A DNA stretch of 11,621 nucleotides from contig CAZQCP010000096.1 in assembly GCA_964592115.1 (NCBI GenBank), positions 1-11,621 of the forward strand, written 5' to 3'. The notes under the pieces are model-generated. The model did no database searches and was not told where the DNA came from. It saw only the letters and a program-made list of their open reading frames with translations. Every line of letters starts with the position of its first letter. Position 1 is the first letter of the stretch. Source of the stretch: Sva-07 sp964592115 (GTDB lineage: Bacteria; Actinomycetota; Acidimicrobiia; Acidimicrobiales; Ilumatobacteraceae). Positions 5,360-11,621 of this stretch are shown in pieces. The position numbers and the translations under genes were made by a program.

Positions 5360-7462
5360 CTACGGCGTGGTGGCCGGCGGCGCGGTGGTGGTCGGATCCG
5401 GGATCGTGGTGGTGGTCGACGTGGTGGTCGGCGCGATGGTGGTCGGCGGCGCGGTGTTGCGGGCGACCACGATCTCGACCTCGGTCCCGGGTGGCACGAG
5501 CGTGCCGGCGGGCTGGCTCTGGGAGATGACCCGACCGTCCTCGGCAGGCCCGAACGTACCGTCTTGGTAGGACACGACCGGGCGGAGACCGAGCTCGGTC
5601 AACGTGTTGCGCGCCTGGGCCTCGGTGCGACCGCGGACGACCGGCACGCGTACCGGTTCGGGTCCGCTCGACACGGTGATGACCACGTCGCTGCCCTTCG
5701 GGACCAGCTCGCCGGGACCAGGACGAATCTGCATCACCATGTTCTCGGGCACGGTCGGACTCGACGTGACCGTCGCGGTGACGACGAACTCGTAGGGCGC
5801 CGCGGTGAGCACGGCGCGGGCGTCGATCTCACTCATGCCGATGACCTCACCGGGCACCTGCACACTCGCCGGCGGAGCAGCCACGGTGAGGTCCACCAGC
5901 GTGCCCTGCTTCGCCGGCGTCTCGGCGAGTGGGTTCATCTTCGTCACCGTGTTCTCGGCGACGTCGTCGCGTTCTTCGGTCGTGACATCGCCGACGTCGA
6001 AACCCTCGGCGGCGAGACGTGCCCGTGCTTCTTCGAGCCCCACGCCGACGACGTTCGGGATCGGCACGAGCTGCGGATCGGGGTTGTAGTACACGTCGAC
6101 CGTCTGGTCGGGGAGGATCAGCGTCCCTCCGATCGGGTCGGTCTTGTGCACGAACCCGACGGCGACGAGGTTGTTCTCCTCGGCGATCGTGCGGAAGCGG
6201 ATCTCGTTCAGCGTGAGGTCGGCGGTGACCTCGGTCAGCGGGCGGTTCGTGTAGTCGTCGAGCACGAACGTGGTCGGCTCGTCGTTGCGCGCATCGCCAC
6301 TGAGCGCTTGGAACAGCAACACACCGCCGATCACGAGCAGGATCAGCGCGACGAACGCACCGAGCGCATACCAGCCGGTGCGCGACGCGGTCGAGTCGTA
6401 GTAGGCGGCGTCGGCGGATGCGCCAGTCGGGTACCCGGCCTCCAGCATCCCCGCCGACGGAACCGTGGACGCACGGGGCGTACCGGTGGGCATCACGCCC
6501 GTCGGCGCCACGGTCGGATTGACCGTCGTGGCTCCCGCCGCAGCGCCCGCGGCGGCCGCGCCAGCGAGTGTCGCGGCGTTGCGGTTCTGGGCATTGGCGA
6601 TCGCCGCGAGCGCCTGCACGGGCTCGTCGTTGCGGAAGCGGCGCAAGTCGTCGCGCAGTGCGGCGGCGCTCGGGTAGCGCATGCGCGGATCCTTGGCGAG
6701 CAGCTTGGCGACGATGGCCTCGAACGACCTCGGCACGTCGGCGACGATCTGCACGAGTGGCTGGGGGGCGTCGTGCACCTGCTTGTAGGCGATCGACACG
6801 GGGTTCTCGCCGGTGAACGGCGGTTTGCCGGCGACCATCTCGTACATCACGATGCCCAGCGAGTACAGGTCGGTGCGGGGGTCGGGCTGCGCGCCCTGTG
6901 CCTGTTCGGGCGAGAAGTAGGTGGCGGTCCCCATCACGGAGCCGACCTGTGTGAGGTTCGACTCGGTCGGCGCGTTGAGTGCCCGGGCGATGCCGAAGTC
7001 GGCGACCTTCACCTGGCCGTTGGAGCCGATGAGGATGTTGGCCGGCTTGATGTCGCGGTGGGCGACGTGGTTGTCGTGGGCGAAGCCGAGCGCGGCGGCG
7101 ACCTCGCTGGCGATCTCGGCGGCCTGCTTCGACGTCAGCTGCTTGTTCGTGCTGAGCACCTCGGCGAGGGTGCGGCCCTGCACCTCTTCCATCACGATGA
7201 AGTACGTGCCCTCGTACTTGCCCCAGTCGTACACGTTGACGATGTTGGGGTGCGACAGGCTCGCCGCCGACTGTGCCTCGCGGCGGAAGCGTTCGACGAA
7301 GTTGGCATCGGTGGCGAACTCAGGGAACAGGACCTTCACGGCCACCTGCCGGTCGAGCAGGAGGTCACGCGCGGAGAACACGTCGGCCATGCCGCCGCGC
7401 CCAATCCGTTTGTGGATCTCGTAACGGTCGTTGATGACCGTCGCCTCGCCGTTTTCTGTCAC
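5360..7462 (-). CDS. pknB: PknB, membrane Ser/Thr kinase with four PASTA domains
   Basis: This 700-residue protein has an N-terminal eukaryotic-like kinase domain (about 14-275): glycine loop GRGGMADV (21-28), K43, catalytic HRDIKPAN (135-142, D137), DFG (155-157), and activation loop with T171 leading to SPEQ (184-187). An Ala/Gly/Pro-rich linker follows (about 285-355), one transmembrane helix (about 364-386), then four extracellular PASTA repeats (about 397-463, divergent; 465-530; 532-599; 603-668) and a Thr/Pro-rich tail (670-700). PASTA domains sense muropeptides or lipid II, and the kinase phosphorylates division and wall-synthesis proteins; PstP, encoded in the same operon, reverses this. 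The GTG at 7462 is chosen because AGAGAG lies just upstream and the kinase fold begins 13 residues later. The 151-nt gap before it is the largest in the operon. Confidence 0.95.
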   Translation of the reverse strand: MTENGEATVINDRYEIHKRIGRGGMADVFSARDLLLDRQVAVKVLFPEFATDANFVERFRREAQSAASLSHPNIVNVYDWGKYEGTYFIVMEEVQGRTLAEVLSTNKQLTSKQAAEIASEVAAALGFAHDNHVAHRDIKPANILIGSNGQVKVADFGIARALNAPTESNLTQVGSVMGTATYFSPEQAQGAQPDPRTDLYSLGIVMYEMVAGKPPFTGENPVSIAYKQVHDAPQPLVQIVADVPRSFEAIVAKLLAKDPRMRYPSAAALRDDLRRFRNDEPVQALAAIANAQNRNAATLAGAAAAGAAAGATTVNPTVAPTGVMPTGTPRASTVPSAGMLEAGYPTGASADAAYYDSTASRTGWYALGAFVALILLVIGGVLLFQALSGDARNDEPTTFVLDDYTNRPLTEVTADLTLNEIRFRTIAEENNLVAVGFVHKTDPIGGTLILPDQTVDVYYNPDPQLVPIPNVVGVGLEEARARLAAEGFDVGDVTTEERDDVAENTVTKMNPLAETPAKQGTLVDLTVAAPPASVQVPGEVIGMSEIDARAVLTAAPYEFVVTATVTSSPTVPENMVMQIRPGPGELVPKGSDVVITVSSGPEPVRVPVVRGRTEAQARNTLTELGLRPVVSYQDGTFGPAEDGRVISQSQPAGTLVPPGTEVEIVVARNTAPPTTIAPTTTSTTTTIPDPTTTAPPATTP

Positions 7463-7504
7463 TGTGCTCTCTTTGCTCCGCGCCGTGCTCGATACCGGTG
7501 CGCT

Positions 7505-7524
7505 CGGCGCGCCGCAGCGCTGCG
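7505..7524. other. Two adjoining palindromes in the pbpA-pknB spacer
   Basis: CGGCGCGCCG (7505-7514) and CGCAGCGCTGCG (7513-7524) are perfect palindromes overlapping by two bases, inside the 151-nt non-coding gap before pknB. A TATCGT hexamer (minus strand, 7527-7532) beside them could be a -10 box for separate pknB transcription. Palindromes this short are not rare in GC-rich DNA, so function is a guess. Confidence 0.3.
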
Positions 7525-7613
7525 CCACGATACCGACCCGCCGGGCCAGCCGTTCGGCAGGGTGCGCCACGGCGACGGCGACGTGAGCGCCAGGCGAGGG
7601 GTGAGCGTGGCCA

Positions 7614-9200
7614 TCATCCGCCCGTGCCACCGGTTGCTGGTGCAACGGTGGTGGTCGGGGGCCGGGTCGTCGACCGCGTCGTCGGCGCGATCGGCGCGTC
7701 GAGGTTGACCGACGCACCGGGGCCGGTGAGCAGGTAGTCGAGCATGCCCTTGGCGATCGGGCCGGCGAGGCGGCCACCGGTGGCCGCCACGTCGGGCGTC
7801 GACTCGACGTTGGTCAACAGGACCGAGACGGCGTACTGCGGGTCGTCGGCGGGGGCGAAGGCGACGATCCACGCGTGGGAGAGGTCGGGGTTGGACGGCA
7901 CGCCGAGCTCGGCGGTACCGGTCTTGGCGGCAACGGGGATGCCGCCGTTGAGCGCGATGCAACAGCTCGCCGTGCCTCGCTCGGCGACGCCGATCATCAA
8001 CTGCGTCTCGATCGCCGCGTTCTCCGGCGACAGCGGCGTCTTCCACACGCTGGGGTCGGTCCGGTCGAGGAGACGGCCCTGCGCGTCGTAGGTGGCCTCG
8101 ACCGCGTAGGGCACCATCATCTGGCCGCCGTTGGCGACCGCCCCGGCGACCATCGCCATGTGCAGCGGCACCATCTGCACTTCGCTTTGACCGAACCCGC
8201 GGATCGCCAACAGGGGGAGCTCCTGGTCGAGTTGGTCGGTGTTGCCGAACGTGCTCGCCGCGGGCCGGGGCAGGTCGATCGGCACCGGCTCCTCCATGCC
8301 CCACGCGAGCGTGCCGGCGACCATCCCGAGCGGGCCGAGCGCGACGGAGGTCTTGGCGAACGGGATGTTGCACGAGCGAGCGAACACGGTGGCGAGGTCG
8401 CCGCCACACAGGCTGCCGTTGTAGTTCTGGATCGGGTCGTTCGTCTGCGGAGGCACCCACTCGCGCTCGTCGGGGAACCTCGTGTCGAGCCCGACCGCGC
8501 CGGCCTCGAGGGCGATGCCGGTGGTGATCACCTTGAACGTCGAGCCGGGCATGTAGCGGTCCTGGTAGGCGTGGGCGAGCATCGGGTTGCCAGGGGCGTT
8601 CTGGAGCTCCGTGATCGTCGTCTGCGCCTCCTCGAACGGCGCGTTCACGAACGTGTTCGGGTCGTACGTCGGGTTGCTGTACATGGCGCGGATGGCGCCC
8701 GTCTTCGTCTCGATCACCGTGACCGACCCGGTGCGCCCACCGAGCAGGAACTTGGCCACGTTCTGAGCGTCGTGGCGAAGGGCCAGTTCGACGGTGCCGG
8801 TCGCCGACGTCTGCCCGCTCAACAGGTCGGCGAGTCCGCGTACCTGCTGCTCGGCTGTGGAACCGGTGAGCACGTCGCCGTGCAGCCGCTCGACCTGCGT
8901 CGATCCGAAGGCGAACGTGAAGTAGCCGGTGACGTTGGCGAGCAGGTCACCGGCGGGATACTCGCGGCTGTACTCGTAGCGCGATCCGGGTGGGTTGTCG
9001 AACGAGCGGGCGACCACGACGCCGTCGGTGGTCACGATCGGGCCACGCGGCTTGTTGAACTCGCGCAGCACTTGCCGGGTGTTGTCGAAGCGGGCGTCGA
9101 GCTCTGTCTTGCGCCCGACCTGCCAATAGTTGAGGGCGACGAACAGCACGACGTAGCAGGCCATGAGCCCGAACGCGAGTTGGCGGATCTGGCGGTTCAC
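7614..9200 (-). CDS. pbpA: PbpA, class B penicillin-binding protein (D,D-transpeptidase)
   Basis: This 528-residue protein has a short cytoplasmic start, one membrane anchor (about 8-25), the class B N-terminal mark KPRGPI (50-55), and a C-terminal transpeptidase domain with all three penicillin-binding motifs: STFK (220-223, nucleophile S220), SCN (276-278) and KTGT (426-429). It cross-links peptidoglycan outside the membrane and is the cognate partner of the SEDS glycosyltransferase encoded just before it. The length is normal for actinobacterial PbpA. The GTG start overlaps the rodA stop in GTGA (9197-9200), implying translational coupling and balanced synthesis. The C-terminus (about 503-528) is Thr/Pro/Gly-rich and lies beyond the enzyme domain. 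The frame stays open upstream across rodA, but that part is shadow. Confidence 0.94.
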   Translation of the reverse strand: MNRQIRQLAFGLMACYVVLFVALNYWQVGRKTELDARFDNTRQVLREFNKPRGPIVTTDGVVVARSFDNPPGSRYEYSREYPAGDLLANVTGYFTFAFGSTQVERLHGDVLTGSTAEQQVRGLADLLSGQTSATGTVELALRHDAQNVAKFLLGGRTGSVTVIETKTGAIRAMYSNPTYDPNTFVNAPFEEAQTTITELQNAPGNPMLAHAYQDRYMPGSTFKVITTGIALEAGAVGLDTRFPDEREWVPPQTNDPIQNYNGSLCGGDLATVFARSCNIPFAKTSVALGPLGMVAGTLAWGMEEPVPIDLPRPAASTFGNTDQLDQELPLLAIRGFGQSEVQMVPLHMAMVAGAVANGGQMMVPYAVEATYDAQGRLLDRTDPSVWKTPLSPENAAIETQLMIGVAERGTASCCIALNGGIPVAAKTGTAELGVPSNPDLSHAWIVAFAPADDPQYAVSVLLTNVESTPDVAATGGRLAGPIAKGMLDYLLTGPGASVNLDAPIAPTTRSTTRPPTTTVAPATGGTGG

Positions 9201-10645
9201 GCGCTCACTCGCTGATCGGCCGAGGTGTCGGACGGCGTCTTGCGATTGCGGCGGCGCAGGCGCCACGCGGCGAAGCGTTCCGACGGGGTCGGCTCGTCGG
9301 GCAGTTCGCCGAGCCGGCGCGCCGACGAGTCCGAGACGCGGATCAACAGCGCCAGCAGCGCGTAGTTGGCGACGAGCGACGAGCCGCCGTAGCTCACGAA
9401 CGGCAACGTGATGCCCGTCAGCGGCACCACTTTGATGACGCCGCCGACGATGATGAAGCTCTGCACCCCGATGATCGTGGTGAGACCGACGGCGAGCAGC
9501 TTCTCGAAGGGCCGGTCGGTGCGCAGTGCGGTGCGCAACCCGGCGCCGACGATCAGCAGGTAGGCGATCAGCACGGCGGACGCCCCGATCAGGCCGAGCT
9601 CCTCGCCGATCGACGCGAAGATGAAGTCGTTCTGCGCCTCGGGCACCTGGTTCGGGTTGCCGCGGCCGAGCCCGGTGCCGGTCAGGCCACCGTCCGCGAG
9701 CCCGTACAGCGACTGGATGATCTGGTAGCCCGAGGCGAGCGGATCGGCCCACGGATCGAGCCAGATGTCGACGCGGGTCTGCACGTGGGTGAACTGACTC
9801 CACGCGAAGTAGGCGGCGCCGGCGAACAAGACCGCGCCGAGCAGTAGGTAGCTGACCCGCTCGGTCGCCACCCACAGCATCACGACGAACAGGGCGAAGA
9901 AGAGCAGCGATGAGCCGAGGTCGCGTTCGCCGACCATCACGACCACGGCGAATCCCCAAGCCAGCAGGATCGGCACGATGTCGCGTGGTTCGGGGAGATG
10001 GAACGGACCGACCCGCCACGTCGAAGCGGCGATCAGTTCGCGGCGGTCGGCGAGGTAGGAGGCGAAGAAGATGGCCAAGAAGAGCTTGGCGAACTCGCCC
10101 GGCTGGAAGTTGATCGGACCGACGCTGACCCAGATGCGGGCGCCGTTGAGGGTGAGTCCCACGCCGGGCACCATCGGCAACAGCAACAAGAACGCCCCGG
10201 CAGCGAAGAACAACCACTTGTAGCGGGCGAGGCTGTTCGCTCGCTGCACGACCAGCAGGACGGCGATGAACACCCCGATGGCCACGACGCTCCAGTTGGC
10301 CTGTAGGGCCGACAGCTTGTCGTCGAGGCGCGTGATCATCACGAACCCGATGCCGTGGAGGAGCGCGGCGAGGGGCAGCAGTGTGCCGTCGGCGCCGCGG
10401 GCGACGAGCCGGACGACGATGTGGGCGCACATCAACAGGCCGAGGAGGATGGCGACGAACACGACGATGCCCGGCGGGATCTCGGCGTTCGTGCCCAGTG
10501 CGGCGACCGTGTACGCCGTTCCGGTGATGAGGGCGGCCATCACGAGCAGCGTCAACTCGGTCGAACGGCGGCTGCGGGCGAGGCGTGACTCGGGCCGCTT
10601 CACCGCGCCGTCGACGTACCACGTCGGGGCGTCGGATGTGCTCAT
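9197..10645 (-). CDS. rodA: RodA/FtsW-family SEDS peptidoglycan glycosyltransferase
   Basis: This 482-residue protein has about 12 predicted membrane helices between 31 and 437. SEDS marks include NGARIWVSVGPINFQPGEFAK (167-187, given here as NGARIW and QPGEFAK), WLDPWADPLASGYQ (295-308), GEELGLIGA (347-355) and LPFVSYGGSS (414-423). D301 aligns with the Asp required for polymerase activity in the large loop of RodA. The protein joins lipid II into glycan strands together with PbpA; RodA (elongation) rather than FtsW (division) is inferred from the operon, which matches the pstP-rodA-pbpA-pknB order known in mycobacteria. The basic C-terminus (443-482) is cytoplasmic. The ATG at 10645 has no strong ribosome site; it is 61 nt after the pstP stop. 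Confidence 0.93.
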   Translation of the reverse strand: MSTSDAPTWYVDGAVKRPESRLARSRRSTELTLLVMAALITGTAYTVAALGTNAEIPPGIVVFVAILLGLLMCAHIVVRLVARGADGTLLPLAALLHGIGFVMITRLDDKLSALQANWSVVAIGVFIAVLLVVQRANSLARYKWLFFAAGAFLLLLPMVPGVGLTLNGARIWVSVGPINFQPGEFAKLFLAIFFASYLADRRELIAASTWRVGPFHLPEPRDIVPILLAWGFAVVVMVGERDLGSSLLFFALFVVMLWVATERVSYLLLGAVLFAGAAYFAWSQFTHVQTRVDIWLDPWADPLASGYQIIQSLYGLADGGLTGTGLGRGNPNQVPEAQNDFIFASIGEELGLIGASAVLIAYLLIVGAGLRTALRTDRPFEKLLAVGLTTIIGVQSFIIVGGVIKVVPLTGITLPFVSYGGSSLVANYALLALLIRVSDSSARRLGELPDEPTPSERFAAWRLRRRNRKTPSDTSADQRVSA

Positions 10646-10706
10646 CGGATCGTCGGGGAGGCCCGCGTGTCGGCGGCTGGTGTCGCTCGGACCGGCGGGT
10701 GAACGG

Positions 10707-11621
10707 TCACGGGTCGCCGGTCGACGGTGCCTGTGGGACCGTCGTGGTGGTGGTCGTGGTCGTTGTCGTCGTGGTGGTCGTGGTCGTGGTGGTGACGCCG
10801 TCGCGGATGAACTCGGCGGCTTCGTCGGAGGAGTCGAATCGCGGCTCGTCGTCGATCTCCGCGGCGACGGCGGGGTCGAGTTCGTCGCGGGTCGGACCGG
10901 CCTCGTTGATCGCGGTGGGTGAGATCCACAGCACGCCCCCCGAGCGGCCCCGGTAGATGATCGCTTCACCTTCATCGTCGAAGGCGACGAAGTACCCACT
11001 GCGTGCCCACGCCGACACGACGACGAACGCGACGACGAGCAGGGCCGCGGCGGCGAAGCCGATCCCGAACCACTTCAAGTTGCGGCGCCGCACCCGCCGC
11101 GCCGCTGGCGTCAGCCTCGCGGCCCTCGCTGCGGTGAGTTCGTCGTCGCTGTCGGGGAGCCAGTCGGACTCCACGGAGAGGGGCCCGGCCGGTGTGGGAT
11201 CCGACGTGTCGTCGGCCCAGCGGGGGACGACGTCGATCTCTTGCGTGGGGTCCGGCGGATCGTCGCCTTCGAGCACATCGACGACGATCACCGTGATGTT
11301 GTCGTGGCCGCCGGCGTCGTTGGCCTGCGCCACGAGACGGTCGGCGGCCTCTTGCGGATCGGAGGAGGCGGCGAGCGTCGCGGTGATGTCGGCGTCGGCC
11401 ACCTCGTCGACGAGCCCGTCGCTGCACAGCACGAAGCGGTCACCGCGGATGATCGGCAGCGTCCACCAGTCGATGCGGACGTCGGGCTCGATCCCGAGTG
11501 AGCGGGTGATGATGTTGCGCCGCGGGTGCAGGCGCGCCTCCTCTTCGTCGATGTGTCCGGTCGCCACGAGCTCTTGCACGTAGCTGTGGTCGACCGTCAC
11601 GCGGCGCAGGCGGCCGTGCCG
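10707..11621 (-). CDS. pstP: PstP, membrane PP2C-type Ser/Thr phosphatase (5' end outside the window)
   Basis: The last 304 residues are present; the N-terminal half of the phosphatase domain lies beyond the right edge. The visible part starts at RRVTVDHSYVQELV and shows HPRRNIITRSLG (32-43), GDRFVLCSDGLVDEV (60-74, metal-binding D68-G69) and GGHDNITVIVV (104-114, D107-N108), all PP2C motifs. A charged linker, one transmembrane helix (about 183-205) and an extracytoplasmic domain of about 70 residues follow. PstP removes phosphates placed by PknB and thereby controls division and wall synthesis. The tail holds 18 consecutive Thr residues (277-294) before VPQAPSTGDP. The frame is open to the window edge, so no start codon can be assigned; the GTG at 11600 is internal to the domain. 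Confidence 0.93.
   Translation of the reverse strand, partial: RHGRLRRVTVDHSYVQELVATGHIDEEEARLHPRRNIITRSLGIEPDVRIDWWTLPIIRGDRFVLCSDGLVDEVADADITATLAASSDPQEAADRLVAQANDAGGHDNITVIVVDVLEGDDPPDPTQEIDVVPRWADDTSDPTPAGPLSVESDWLPDSDDELTAARAARLTPAARRVRRRNLKWFGIGFAAAALLVVAFVVVSAWARSGYFVAFDDEGEAIIYRGRSGGVLWISPTAINEAGPTRDELDPAVAAEIDDEPRFDSSDEAAEFIRDGVTTTTTTTTTTTTTTTTTTVPQAPSTGDP
10740..10793 (-). repeat. Trinucleotide tract encoding 18 threonines in PstP
   Basis: Eighteen consecutive Thr codons, read on the minus strand as a mixture of ACC and ACG with one ACA. The codons are mixed rather than one repeated triplet, so the Thr run looks maintained at the protein level, although such a tract could still vary in length by slippage. 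Confidence 0.85.

Noticed and set aside
5282..7708. Plus-strand reading frame of 808 codons
   Set aside because: Antisense to pknB over its whole length, low-complexity Arg/Gly/His/Val composition and no domain. Long shadow frames are common in high-GC genomes.
7875..9215. Plus-strand reading frame of 446 codons
   Set aside because: Antisense to pbpA, which has all penicillin-binding motifs; the product has no recognisable domain.
9201..10622. N-terminal extension of PbpA to about 1000 residues
   Set aside because: The extra part is the rodA gene read in the wrong frame (Arg/Pro-rich). The GTG at 9200 overlapping the rodA stop gives a normal class B protein with a membrane anchor.
10646..10999. 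N-terminal extension of RodA
   Set aside because: It overlaps the pstP 3' end, including the poly-Thr tract in another frame. The ATG at 10645 gives a normal SEDS protein.

Overview
The window is high-GC DNA with GTG starts, tightly packed operons, and a near-origin cell-envelope block of the kind found in Actinobacteria: crgA, pabA/trpG, and the operon pstP-rodA-pbpA-pknB. The style (short gene spacing, 4-nt stop/start overlaps, many starts without a Shine-Dalgarno, Thr/Pro-rich exported tails) fits a deep-branching actinobacterium such as Acidimicrobiia. That placement is inference, because no rRNA gene is present. A run of exactly 100 Ns (3741-3840) is a scaffold gap of unknown true size, so the left and right parts were joined by scaffolding.

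Left part (1-3740). At the edge lies a pair of REP-like palindromic units in inverted orientation (1-93). A three-gene minus-strand operon follows: PaaI-type hotdog thioesterase (1442-1888), then VOC/glyoxalase-fold protein (957-1424), then SpoU/TrmH RNA methyltransferase (110-940), with gaps of only 16-17 nt. Divergent from it, a plus-strand pair encodes a rhodocoxin/putidaredoxin-reductase-type FAD oxidoreductase (1935-3233) and a MarR-family regulator (3238 to the gap).

Right part (3841-11621). A small one-helix membrane protein with a Cys-rich, zinc-ribbon-like tail (3884-4150) is convergent with crgA (4274-4594, minus). The 123 bp between them hold a perfect DnaA-box consensus, a long imperfect hairpin and three 15-bp direct repeats. 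Divergent from crgA is pabA/trpG (4683-5261, plus). Facing it is the minus-strand operon pstP (truncated at the right edge), rodA, pbpA and pknB. Its products are the Ser/Thr phosphatase, SEDS glycosyltransferase, class B penicillin-binding protein and PASTA kinase that together build and control the cell wall; CrgA recruits and stabilises the division machinery. The same gene set and order is known next to oriC in mycobacteria, so this segment is probably origin-proximal.

No tRNA, rRNA, CRISPR array, insertion sequence or phage gene was seen, and nothing here amounts to a clearly new system. The most interesting signals are the DnaA-box/15-bp repeat cluster, a recurring -10-like hexamer exactly 6 nt before four starts (suggesting leaderless transcripts), and Thr-rich extracytoplasmic tails on three proteins of one operon, including 18 consecutive threonines in PstP.
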